Below are positions 50,967 through 58,849 of a stretch of DNA of 64,000 nt, in pieces (the stretch's first letter is position 1; the number at the start of each line of letters is the position of its first letter). The position numbers and the translations under genes were made by a program. The DNA comes from Actinocorallia aurantiaca (GTDB taxonomy: Bacteria; Actinomycetota; Actinomycetes; Streptosporangiales; Streptosporangiaceae): contig NZ_BAAATZ010000006.1 of assembly GCF_039533685.1 (NCBI RefSeq), positions 372,001 through 436,000 of the forward strand, given 5' to 3'. The notes beneath the pieces are model-generated. The model did not search any database. It had not been told where the DNA came from and worked only from the letters and a program-made list of their open reading frames with translations.

Positions 50967-51923
50967 ATGACAGTCAGAATCGCGATCGCCCCCGAAGCGG
51001 CGATCGAAGGGGTGGGACGCCCCACCGACGTGTCCCTCGGACCCCTGCGGGAGCGGGTGGCGCGGGCCGTCGAGCGGGGAGGCGGCGAGGTCGTCCCCCT
51101 GGCGGAGGCCGAAGGCCTGGTGTGGCTCCTCCCCGGCGGCCCCCAGCCGCTCATGGAAGTCCTGGACGCGCACTCGCACCTGCGCTGGGTGCAACTCCCC
51201 TGGGCCGGGGTCGAGCACTTCACCCAGGTCTTCTCCTACCCGCAGGCCTTCACCTGCGCCAAGGGCTCCTACGCCAAACAGGTCAGCGAACACGCCCTCA
51301 TGCTGGCCCTGGCCTGCCTGCGCGACCTCGTCCGGCACGCGCGCGCCCCGCACTGGAACCCGATCGACCCGCGCTCCCTCGGCGGCCTGAACGTCACCGT
51401 CCTCGGCGGCGGGGGGATCGCGACGGAACTCGTCCGGCTGCTCCAGCCGTTCGGCTGCCACGTGCGGGTGCTGCGGCGCAGCACCACCCCGCTGGAAGGC
51501 GCCGACGAGACCCTGCCGATCTCGGAACTGCACGCCGTCCTGCCGTCCACGGACGTGCTCGTCGTGGCGCTGGCGCTGACCCCCGAGACCCGGCACATCG
51601 TGGGGGCGCCGGAATTCGCGCTGCTGCCGCCCGGAGCCGTCCTGGTGAACGTGGCACGAGGCCCGCACGTCGACACCGAAGCGCTGCTCAAGGCCCTGGA
51701 CACCGGACAGCTCACCGCGGCGGGACTGGACGTGACGGACCCCGAGCCGCTCCCCGATGGGCACCCCCTCTGGGACCACGACCAGGTGCTGATCACCTCG
51801 CACTGCGCCGACTCGTCCGAGTACGTGGCGACGATGCTGTGCGAGCGGGTTGCGGAGAACGTCCGGCTGTTCGCCGCCGGCCGGCCCCTCACCGGGCTCG
51901 TCGACCCGGCCGCCGGCTACTGA
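50967..51923 (+). CDS. D-isomer-specific 2-hydroxyacid dehydrogenase
   Basis: 318 residues. NAD-binding GGGGIATELVRLL-type strand (VTVLGGGGIATEL), VNVARGPHVD with catalytic Arg, DPEPLPDGHPLW with Glu, and ITSHCADSS with the active-site His. The N-terminal catalytic domain has WVQLPWAGVEHF. It reduces a 2-keto acid or oxidises a 2-hydroxy acid; the substrate (glyoxylate, hydroxypyruvate or other) is not shown. Confidence 0.9.
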   Translation: MTVRIAIAPEAAIEGVGRPTDVSLGPLRERVARAVERGGGEVVPLAEAEGLVWLLPGGPQPLMEVLDAHSHLRWVQLPWAGVEHFTQVFSYPQAFTCAKGSYAKQVSEHALMLALACLRDLVRHARAPHWNPIDPRSLGGLNVTVLGGGGIATELVRLLQPFGCHVRVLRRSTTPLEGADETLPISELHAVLPSTDVLVVALALTPETRHIVGAPEFALLPPGAVLVNVARGPHVDTEALLKALDTGQLTAAGLDVTDPEPLPDGHPLWDHDQVLITSHCADSSEYVATMLCERVAENVRLFAAGRPLTGLVDPAAGY

Positions 51924-51929
51924 CCCCTC

Positions 51930-51957
51930 GGCCCGGCTCCGCGCGCGGAGCCGGGCC
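51930..51957. terminator. Bidirectional terminator
   Basis: A perfect 12-bp stem GGCCCGGCTCCG/CGGAGCCGGGCC with a 4-nt CGCG loop in the convergent gap between the dehydrogenase and the STAS gene. Confidence 0.85.
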
Positions 51958-51965
51958 CCGCCTCG

Positions 51966-52319
51966 TCACACGGCGGCGACGGCCTCACCGACCGTGCCGT
52001 GCAGCCTCAGCGCCTGGTCCAGCCCGGTCGTGCGCAGCACCTGGGTGATGCTCGTGTTCGCCTCGGCCAGCGCGAAGGAACCCTCGTGGTAGCGCAGCCT
52101 CTGCCAGATCCCCACCAGCACCGCCAGGCCCGTGCTGTCGAGGAAGGACACCCCCGACAGGTCCACTACGAGCCTGCGCATTCCGCCTTCGAGGAGTTCC
52201 AGCAGGAAGTCGCGCAGCGCCGGCGCGGTGAACACGTCCACCTCGCCGCCGGGACTCACCACGGTGACCTCCCCTTCGACCCGGTGCCGCAGCCGCAACC
52301 GCTCCTCGGCTCCCACCAT
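51966..52319 (-). CDS. Anti-sigma-factor antagonist (STAS domain)
   Basis: 117 residues; GGAGGTG before the ATG. STAS fold with the intact phosphorylation motif DSTGL at residues 61-65 (VSFLDSTGLAVLVG) and LSGVSF before it. It should be phosphorylated on Ser62 by an RsbW/SpoIIAB-type kinase and release a sigma factor when dephosphorylated. It is the canonical counterpart of the Ala-substituted STAS protein 1.3 kb away. Confidence 0.9.
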   Translation of the reverse strand: MVGAEERLRLRHRVEGEVTVVSPGGEVDVFTAPALRDFLLELLEGGMRRLVVDLSGVSFLDSTGLAVLVGIWQRLRYHEGSFALAEANTSITQVLRTTGLDQALRLHGTVGEAVAAV

Positions 52320-52386
52320 CGTTCACCTCCACGCCTTCAGGGGTGTGACCACCGTCTGGTAAGTCCGTCCTTGCAGCCCCACCGTC

Positions 52387-52929
52387 TCACGTACCCGGCT
52401 GGTACGGCAGAGGGGGAGCCTGCGGACCCTCCGCGGGAGGCTGCGGGCCCTGCGCGGGCACCTGCCCCTGCGCGGGCGTCGAGAACGGCAGCTGCGGATA
52501 CGGCACGGGCGGCGGCTTGGGCATCGCCCGCCAGCGCGACGGCGGCACCGAAGCGACCAGCAGAGCGGCCCCCAGCACCAGGAACATGCCCGTGCCCTCC
52601 ATCGTCAGGAGACCGAAACCCAGGGTCTCCGGCATCGCGTCCAGCGCGTAACGGGAGATCACGAACGGATCGATCATCCAGACCACGCCGTAGGCGAGCA
52701 GCGCCAGTCCCGGAAGCAGGGAGGCCAGCGGCGAGAGCCGGGACCCGCAGACCACTCCCAGGAGAGCCCCCGCCGCCACCACCGCGACGACCCCGGCCGG
52801 CGAGGCGCTCGCCATCTCCCGGTAGCTCCGGGACACCTCCATGATGCCGTAGCACAACGACAGCACCAGGGCCGGCAGCACCAGCACCCCGACCACGAGC
52901 CCTATGACATGCCGAGCAGCGTTGTTCAT
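52387..52929 (-). CDS. Multi-pass membrane protein with Pro-rich tail
   Basis: 180 residues; GAGGAGAGG before the ATG. Four predicted helices (LVVGVLVLPALVLSLCYGIM, VVAVVAAGALLGVVCG, LLPGLALLAYGVVWMI, TGMFLVLGAALLVAS) and a cytoplasmic Pro/Gln-rich tail (PAQGQVPAQGPQPPAEGPQ). Such tails are common in actinobacterial membrane proteins. Function unknown. Upstream of the STAS gene by 67 bp on the same strand. Confidence 0.65.
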   Translation of the reverse strand: MNNAARHVIGLVVGVLVLPALVLSLCYGIMEVSRSYREMASASPAGVVAVVAAGALLGVVCGSRLSPLASLLPGLALLAYGVVWMIDPFVISRYALDAMPETLGFGLLTMEGTGMFLVLGAALLVASVPPSRWRAMPKPPPVPYPQLPFSTPAQGQVPAQGPQPPAEGPQAPPLPYQPGT

Positions 52930-53134
52930 GTCGTCCTCTCCTCCCGATCGCAGAGAGTCTCCACCACTCTTCTCCACCCGACAACGTTTCAGGGACGCCG
53001 AGGGACGTTCCTGACAAACAATCACGGTCGTCATGCATACCCGTAGAAGGGATGCCCAAAATTTCAACTTCCCGCCGCGCGTCCCCCCACCTGGAGTTTC
53101 CGGTGAAACGTCGATAACTCTTGCGATACAGGGG

Positions 53135-53163
53135 TTACAAGGGATCTGACGTCTCTGTAGGCT
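53135..53163 (+). promoter_or_regulatory. Promoter of module copy 2
   Basis: TTACAA (53135-53140), 17-bp spacer, TAGGCT (53158-53163), followed by CCGG. The -10 and next bases are the same as at copy 1 (48968). Transcription would give a leader of about 37 bases before ATG 53207. Confidence 0.65.
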
Positions 53164-53206
53164 CCGGTCGTGCAATATCCCGCGAAGCCGGATTGAGCAG
53201 ACCGCC

Positions 53207-53782
53207 ATGAACAAAGCCAGGTACGGCCTCACCGCTGCAACCCTGCTGCTCACCACGCTCTCCGGCTGCGCCTCGCCCTCCTCCGAGAGCGGTTCCTTCG
53301 CCCCCTCGGACGCCCCCACCGCCCCCCAGAGCGGCCCCGCCTCCACCGCGCCCCCCGCGCCGCCGCCGTCCATGTCCAAGATCCAGGCGGACGAGAACGT
53401 CCTGGACCGGTACCGCGCCTACCAACGGGCATACGAGAAGGCCTACGCCACAGGCGATCCCGAGCCTCTGGCCGAAGTCGCGACGGACCCGCTCCTCAGC
53501 ATCATCACCAAGGACGTCAACGCCACCTTCAAGGACCGCAAGGGCGTCATCTGGCGCTTCCGCAACGCCCTGAACCCCAAGGTCCACTCACGTTCCAAGG
53601 ATCTCTCCTCGATCCTCGTCGTAGATTGCGTGCGCACCCTCGGCGCCTACAAGTTCTCCGCCAAGACCGGAAAACGCATCAGCGGCACCAATAAGAGCAG
53701 CACGTACGCCTACCAAGCCCGTTTCCAATACGACGGCACCACCTGGAAGGTCGCCGAAGCGCGAAAGGGAAAGCGATGCTGA
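53207..53782 (+). CDS. Lipoprotein, module copy 2
   Basis: 191 residues. Lipobox TLSGCAS (Cys22). Pro/Ser-rich linker, then the same globular domain as the lipoprotein at 48980 (VLDRYRAYQRAYEK ... FRNALNPK ... LVVDCVRTLG). The C-terminus (FQYDGTTWKVAEARKGKRC) is longer. It overlaps the next gene by seven bases, exactly as copy 1 does. Lower GC than copy 1. Confidence 0.8.
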   Translation: MNKARYGLTAATLLLTTLSGCASPSSESGSFAPSDAPTAPQSGPASTAPPAPPPSMSKIQADENVLDRYRAYQRAYEKAYATGDPEPLAEVATDPLLSIITKDVNATFKDRKGVIWRFRNALNPKVHSRSKDLSSILVVDCVRTLGAYKFSAKTGKRISGTNKSSTYAYQARFQYDGTTWKVAEARKGKRC

Positions 53783-54588
53783 CCCCCCTCAGAGCAACCT
53801 CCGCCCGCTCCGCCCTCCTCACACTGGCTCTGGTCGCCGGGTCCTTCGCCGCCTTCTCCGCTCCCGCCCATGCGGGTCCTTGCGAGGTGGCAGGCACCCT
53901 CGGCTGCGGTGCCGAGGGGCAAGCTCCCGGTAACCCGGGAGGTCCCGGCGGCCCGAACAACGACAACGGGCCGGGCGACGGCGGCGGTAACAACAACGGC
54001 CCCGGCGACGGCCCCAGCCAGGTGGACAACGGAGGACTCGAAGACGAGGTTCCGGACCCGCCCGCGCCGGCGGTGCCCAACACCGAGGACACCGTCGCCC
54101 AGGCTCGCGACCAGATCGAATTCCCTGTCCCCACCATCGAGGTCGCACCCGAGCCGAAGACATATGTCCGGGTGAAGACGTCCTTCTGGATTCCGGAAGA
54201 TCAGACCGAAGACCTCGTCGTTTCGGCCTCTGTGGGGGCTGCAGAGGGAGTCTTGCCCCAGACCATCACCGCGACAGCAGAATTCCTGGGCATCGACTGG
54301 AATTTCGTCGAGGGCAAGAAGTTCTGCGATGCCCCCATCCGGATCAACGGTGAAGGCGAGGGCAATGAGTGCGACTACTACTTCAAGACGTCCTCGGCCT
54401 ACCACGGCATGGAGGCCTTCACGATCGAGGCCTTTCCTGTCTGGAAGATCTCCTGGACCTGCGCGGGCACGTGCCCTGGTAATGAAGGCGTAGGAGAGCC
54501 TGTGATTCTCGAAGATGAATACTTGTCGCCCGCCGGAGAGCTCGAACTGGTAGTCGACGAGATTCAGACAGAAGCAAACGACAACTGA
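53776..54588 (+). CDS. Secreted PKD-like protein, module copy 2, with Gly/Asn-rich linker
   Basis: 270 residues. Signal peptide (LLTLALVAGSFAAFSAP...AHA). A low-complexity segment of about 40 residues (GGPGGPNNDNGPGDGGGNNN) follows the N-terminus, then a globular domain homologous to the product of 49498: PVPTIEVAPEPKTYVRVKTS, WKISWTCAGTC, VDEIQT. Two or three disulfides are likely. Function unknown; surface-exposed. Confidence 0.75.
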   Translation: MLTPLRATSARSALLTLALVAGSFAAFSAPAHAGPCEVAGTLGCGAEGQAPGNPGGPGGPNNDNGPGDGGGNNNGPGDGPSQVDNGGLEDEVPDPPAPAVPNTEDTVAQARDQIEFPVPTIEVAPEPKTYVRVKTSFWIPEDQTEDLVVSASVGAAEGVLPQTITATAEFLGIDWNFVEGKKFCDAPIRINGEGEGNECDYYFKTSSAYHGMEAFTIEAFPVWKISWTCAGTCPGNEGVGEPVILEDEYLSPAGELELVVDEIQTEANDN

Positions 54589-54603
54589 GCCGAGGGGCGG
54601 AAC

Positions 54604-55344
54604 TTGCTCATCTCCGGTTATCGGACTTCGCTGGCGGCGTTGATACTTCTGGCAGCGGCCCTGACCGGGTGCAGCGACGGGAAAAAGACGCCTTCGCCAT
54701 CGGCGAAGGCGTCGAGCGAGACCACGACCGCAACCGCGACGCCTGAGCCCACCTACGCGGCCGAAAAGGCGAAAAGCGCTCTCTTCGATGTGAAGGATCT
54801 GGGGAAGAAGTGGACCGAAGAAGGTCTTCCGGATGCCTTCAAAGAGGGGAAGGTACGTGGCTGCTCGGACTCGAAGATCGCTCTCGTGGGCTCACCCCGG
54901 GTATGGGCGCAGAAGTTCGGCGCACCCAGATTCCGATTCGAGGGGGTCAATTACGCCCAACTGGTTTCCGTCCATTTGACCGCGGATCAGGCCACAGCCT
55001 CCATGGACCGGATACGCGAGGCCCTCGCCAAGTGCCCTGCCAGCAAGAAAATTCCCCAGAAGAAACTTCCCGACGACAGGTTCGCCTACCAGCACGACGA
55101 CACGTGGAAGATGACCGAAGGGGATGTCCTGGGCTGGCGGCACGTTAGAGGATTCGAGAAGAGTGTTTATCCTCCGTCGCTGAGCAGGATCAACGTATTC
55201 TACTATTCCATAGACTACGCGCAGCGCGGGAACATCGTCTTCAGCTCGATTTACTGGCAGCGAGTGAAGCCGAAGGACTCTGGCGATCCGATCGCAGAAA
55301 AGGCCACAGAGATCTTGACGGAGCAGTTGCAGCGATTCGGGTGA
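54604..55344 (+). CDS. Lipoprotein with PknH-type sensor domain
   Basis: 246 residues, TTG start. Lipobox LTGCSDG (Cys23). The globular part (FDVKDLGKKWTEEGLPDAF ... QLVSVHLTADQATASMDRIR ... DVLGWRHVRGFEKS) resembles the extracellular sensor domain that in PknH is fused to the kinase. The gene's stop overlaps the GTG of the next kinase gene, so sensor and kinase are separate but made together. DNA has lower GC than neighbours. Confidence 0.7.
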   Translation: MLISGYRTSLAALILLAAALTGCSDGKKTPSPSAKASSETTTATATPEPTYAAEKAKSALFDVKDLGKKWTEEGLPDAFKEGKVRGCSDSKIALVGSPRVWAQKFGAPRFRFEGVNYAQLVSVHLTADQATASMDRIREALAKCPASKKIPQKKLPDDRFAYQHDDTWKMTEGDVLGWRHVRGFEKSVYPPSLSRINVFYYSIDYAQRGNIVFSSIYWQRVKPKDSGDPIAEKATEILTEQLQRFG

Positions 55345-57023
55345 GCGCAGCCGAACTGCTTCCCCGGTACACCGAGCTGCGAGAACTGGGGCAGGGAGCG
55401 CAGGGACGCGTAGTGTTGGCTCGGCACACCGGGTCGTCGGAATTGGTGGCCATCAAGCTACTTGCGGCAGGACTGCTGCATGACGAGCGGCAAGTGAATG
55501 CTCTCCGCCGAGAGGCGGAGCTCCTGTCGAAAGTGCGTGACCCGCATGTGGCCCAGGTACGGGAGTACCTGCATCACGGAGGCCAAGCGGCGATCGTGAT
55601 GGAGGCCGTCGACGGGGTGTCCCTGCAGAAGATCCTCGAGCAGCACGGAAAGCTGACGGCTGAAGCCTCGCTGGCCATACTAAAAGGGTCGTTGCTGGGA
55701 CTTGACGCAGCCCACCGAATAGGAATTGTGCACCGAGATTACAAGCCTGCGAATGTGATGGTGCAGGAGAACGGCCAGAGCAAGCTCATCGACTTCGGAG
55801 TCGCTGCGCTGTCAGGCGAACGTTCACTGAGCGGGACTCCCTCGTACATGGCTCCAGAGCAGTGGAGACGCGAGGGTTCCACTACCGCCACCGATGTATA
55901 TGCGGCTACCTGTGTGTTCTACGAGTGCGTGACGGGATACCGGCCGTTTCAAGCAGAAACCTTGATGGAGATGGCAACACAGCATCTCCGAGCATCCGTG
56001 CCGTTGGAGAGGCTCCCAGAAGAGCTGCGCGAACTGGTTACCGCCGGCATGGCCAAAGAAGCAGCGCACCGCCCCCCGAGAGCATTGGCTTTCGTAGAGA
56101 AGCTGGAACAGGTTGCCGGCGAGGCTTACGGACCTGACTGGGAGTCGCGAGGGCTGGCTGCGCTGGCCGCCGGAGCAGCAGCCTTCGCCGCTCTGTTCCC
56201 GCTGGCTCTGCTCACCTCGGGTTCGGGAACAGCACAGGTAGGAACAAGCGTCGCTACGACGGTCCTGAATGATGGAATTGGAAAAAGTAACTGGCTGGCG
56301 AAGGTCGGAGGAGGGAAGGCCGCCGCATCGGGGGCAGGTGTCGTTGCCGTCGGCGCCCTCTGCTGGTTGATCATGAGCGGCCCTGATACGGGCGGCACTT
56401 CGACCACTTCCTACGAACAGTGGTTCGACAATGCCGCTCTGGTGACGGGGAACGAAAGCATCCCGCATGGCAGTAAAGCTGGCCCTGGAACACGCTATCG
56501 TTTGTCGGCGACCCCCGCGAAAGCCGTGCACGGAACCCGGGTCACCTTGCAAGTCCGCTACGAAGCACGCGCGGTCTGGGGCATGGAATACCTATCCGAG
56601 AACGACTACAGATGCCACGGGCCCAACAGCAACAAGGCCGATGCCTATCACCGGTCCTATTTTGTTGGAACGAACGCAGGCGACCAGTTCAAGAAGGCGG
56701 ACAACGAAGTCTGGCTCTATCCGGCCTCGCAGACGTTGCCCGGCCTTTCTGCTGTCGCCGCTGTCTCGAGAATCCCAGCGAAACTCACTCTGGACGAACA
56801 AGAGCAGACATACCGCACCTCAGAGTGTGCCTGGATCTTCCCCATCGAAGGAACCTTCACCTTCAAAGTCCCTGAAAGCGTCAAACCGGGCGACTATTTG
56901 CTCTCCGCCTTCAACCCACCCGGCTTGATCGACTCGGCCAAGCTCGGCTCCACTTCGATCTCACTGCAGGAAGCCGGCCTGCGCACCGAGGGCCGTCTGC
57001 CTCGCTTCACCGTGCTGGGCTGA
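55341..57023 (+). CDS. Transmembrane Ser/Thr protein kinase coupled to the sensor lipoprotein
   Basis: 560 residues. Gly loop GQGAQGRV (17-24), Lys39 (VAIKLL), HRDYKPAN (131-138; Tyr instead of the usual Val or Leu), DFG (151-153), APE (171-173). Two hydrophobic segments (about 270-293 and 327-347) flank a short external or buried loop, then an extracellular domain of about 200 residues with cysteines (DYRCHG, SECAWIF) and beta-strand character, not recognised. Lower GC than its surroundings (a hand count of one line at 55741 gives about 57%). Likely partner of the lipoprotein 54604. Confidence 0.85.
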   Translation: MSAAELLPRYTELRELGQGAQGRVVLARHTGSSELVAIKLLAAGLLHDERQVNALRREAELLSKVRDPHVAQVREYLHHGGQAAIVMEAVDGVSLQKILEQHGKLTAEASLAILKGSLLGLDAAHRIGIVHRDYKPANVMVQENGQSKLIDFGVAALSGERSLSGTPSYMAPEQWRREGSTTATDVYAATCVFYECVTGYRPFQAETLMEMATQHLRASVPLERLPEELRELVTAGMAKEAAHRPPRALAFVEKLEQVAGEAYGPDWESRGLAALAAGAAAFAALFPLALLTSGSGTAQVGTSVATTVLNDGIGKSNWLAKVGGGKAAASGAGVVAVGALCWLIMSGPDTGGTSTTSYEQWFDNAALVTGNESIPHGSKAGPGTRYRLSATPAKAVHGTRVTLQVRYEARAVWGMEYLSENDYRCHGPNSNKADAYHRSYFVGTNAGDQFKKADNEVWLYPASQTLPGLSAVAAVSRIPAKLTLDEQEQTYRTSECAWIFPIEGTFTFKVPESVKPGDYLLSAFNPPGLIDSAKLGSTSISLQEAGLRTEGRLPRFTVLG

Positions 57024-57070
57024 CCCGCTGGTTCTCCGCTCCAGCCCACGTGGCGTGGAGGGAACGGGCT

Positions 57071-58117
57071 TCACTCCGGGCGGGGGGACGCGCCTGTGAG
57101 GAGGCGGCCGGCCCAGGCTTTCTCCGGGTCTATGTCGAGGAGGAGGGCTCGGACCATGAGGGTGAGGGGGACGGCGAGGATGGCGCCCAGGGGGCCCAGG
57201 ACCGAGGTCCAGACGATGAGGGACAGCATCGTCAGGGTGACGGAGAGGCCTACGGCGCCGCCCAGGAACTTGGGGAGCAGGAGGGACTGGGTGACGAAGT
57301 TGATGACCAGGTAGGCGGCCACGACGGCCAGGGCCTTGGCGGGGCCCGCGATGAGGAGGGTCAGGAGGGCGGGCGGGATCAGGGCGAGGAGGAAGCCGAT
57401 GGTGGGGATGTAGTTGGCGATGAAGGCCAGGAGGCCCCAGAGAAGGGGCAGGGGGACGTCCAGGAGGGTGAGGGCGATGACGTCCAGGGTGGCCATGAGG
57501 AAGCCGAAGATGGTGCTGACCTTCAGGTAGCTGTAGGTGTCGCGGACGATGCTGCGCAGAGCCCGGACCAGGTCCGGCTTGTCAGATTCCAGGACGGCCA
57601 GCTGGTGGCCCAGGGCCGTGGCGTCCAGGCACATCGCGAACAGGAGCGTCACGAGGAGCACTCCCGTGGAGGAGAGGCTCATGACGCCGTTGAGGAAGGT
57701 CTGCAGGACCGGGACGAGGTTGGCGGGATTGAGGTCCTTGACCTGGCGGCTCAGGTAACTGGTGTCCACGCCGACGCGGGCCAGGAGGGCCGTCAGGTTC
57801 TCGCCGATGTTCACGACCTCGGCGGAGTACTGCGGCAGCAGGGAGATCAGCTGGCTGACGGAGACGGCCACGGCCAGGCCCATCGCCGCCAGGAAGACCA
57901 GGACCGTCAGGAGCGGCACCAGGAAGCGCACCCATTCGGGTGCACCCATCCGGGCCAGACGTGCCCGGATGGGGTGCACCGCGATGGTCAGCATCAGGGC
58001 CAGGACGGCCGGAGCCGCCCATCCCGACGCCGTGCGCAGGAAAGTGAGCACCACGGCCGCTGAGGCGAGCCCCAGCAGCACCAGGAGCCCCGGCGCGAGC
58101 CGTACGGGACGATCCAT
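57071..58117 (-). CDS. AI-2E family transporter (YdiK/PerM-like)
   Basis: 348 residues from ATG 58117; a longer in-frame extension is Arg/Pro-rich and rejected. Eight helices in the family's arrangement, with the TLLLVTLLFAMCLD-like helices and the C-terminal GPLGAILAVPLTLMVRALL. Predicted exporter/permease of the AI-2E superfamily; substrate in actinobacteria unknown. Confidence 0.85.
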   Translation of the reverse strand: MDRPVRLAPGLLVLLGLASAAVVLTFLRTASGWAAPAVLALMLTIAVHPIRARLARMGAPEWVRFLVPLLTVLVFLAAMGLAVAVSVSQLISLLPQYSAEVVNIGENLTALLARVGVDTSYLSRQVKDLNPANLVPVLQTFLNGVMSLSSTGVLLVTLLFAMCLDATALGHQLAVLESDKPDLVRALRSIVRDTYSYLKVSTIFGFLMATLDVIALTLLDVPLPLLWGLLAFIANYIPTIGFLLALIPPALLTLLIAGPAKALAVVAAYLVINFVTQSLLLPKFLGGAVGLSVTLTMLSLIVWTSVLGPLGAILAVPLTLMVRALLLDIDPEKAWAGRLLTGASPRPE

Positions 58118-58238
58118 ACCGACGAGGTTCGCTTTCCGTGACGGCGTTGTCAACGGAGCGTGCCGGACACCGGGGGCTTCTTTGGGCGGACGTTGCCGGG
58201 ACGGGCGGCGCGGGCCCGGACGGGCCCCGCGGAAAAGG

Positions 58239-58269
58239 CCGTGGGCCGCTCGGGATGAGCGGCCCACGG
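58239..58269 (-). terminator. Terminator after HTH gene (copy 2)
   Basis: 12-bp stem CCGTGGGCCGCT/AGCGGCCCACGG with a 7-nt loop, 69 bases downstream of the HTH gene stop on the minus strand. Confidence 0.65.
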
Positions 58270-58337
58270 TCTTCTTGCGGATGTGGCACGGGAACCGCCC
58301 CCAGTTCACCGTGCCGGTCGAGCGCGCCCGGGACGGG

Positions 58338-58550
58338 TCAGCTCTTCTTGGAGCGGTTGTTGCCGCCCCGGCCGCGGAGTTCGACTCCGGCCTCGCCCAG
58401 CAGCTTGTGGACGAAGCCGTACGAACGGCCGAGTTCTGCGGCGAGTGCCCGGATGCTGCGGCCCGCCGCGTACTGCTCTGCGGCGATCCTCGACAGCTCT
58501 GCCCGCTGGTCTCCGGACACTCTGCGCCCTCTGTTGGCTTCCTCCGTCAT
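58338..58550 (-). CDS. 70-residue helix-turn-helix protein (copy 2)
   Basis: GGGTGG precedes the ATG at 58550. HTH region AAGRSIRALAAELGRSYGFV then HKLLGEAG, and the tail RGRGGNNRSKKS, closely match copy 1 (50617-50829), same length. The twin pair could bind the same DNA or form a mixed dimer. A longer frame reading through upstream is spurious. Confidence 0.75.
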   Translation of the reverse strand: MTEEANRGRRVSGDQRAELSRIAAEQYAAGRSIRALAAELGRSYGFVHKLLGEAGVELRGRGGNNRSKKS

Positions 58551-58648
58551 CGTTCCACCCTTTCTCCTTCTTCTCCGGTGATCGCACGATAACCGGCGGT
58601 TGATCACGTCCAGGCCACAAGATCGATGCAGTTCCCACACCAGCTGGA

Positions 58649-58801
58649 TCACGGCTGGAGTACGGGGGCCGTGGGGGGCTGGAAAGGGCTGGGGGTCTCG
58701 GGTACCGCGGTGTACGGGACGGGGGCGGGTTCTGCCGGGTCGGCGTCGCAGCCGGCGGCCAGCACCAGCGGCAGAGCGGAACAGAAGACGATGAGTCGCA
58801 T
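58649..58801 (-). CDS. 50-residue Pro-rich lipoprotein
   Basis: ATG 58801 (or 58804). Begins MRLIVFCSALPLVLAAGCDA: signal peptide with lipobox LAAGC (Cys18), then a tail of Pro, Ala, Thr (PAEPAPVPYTAVPETPSPFQ). A minimal lipoprotein, too short for standard prediction. Anchored outside the membrane; function unknown, possibly a spacer or wall-linked peptide. No strong ribosome site. Confidence 0.55.
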   Translation of the reverse strand: MRLIVFCSALPLVLAAGCDADPAEPAPVPYTAVPETPSPFQPPTAPVLQP

Positions 58802-58849
58802 CATGAGCGCATTGTGCGACCATCCGGGTACTCTTCGCAGCCTTACCGA

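Noticed and set aside
57050..58063. A 337-residue plus-strand frame opposite the AI-2E transporter
   Set aside because: Composed almost wholly of Gly, Glu, Asp, Gln and Val; a shadow of the membrane protein gene.
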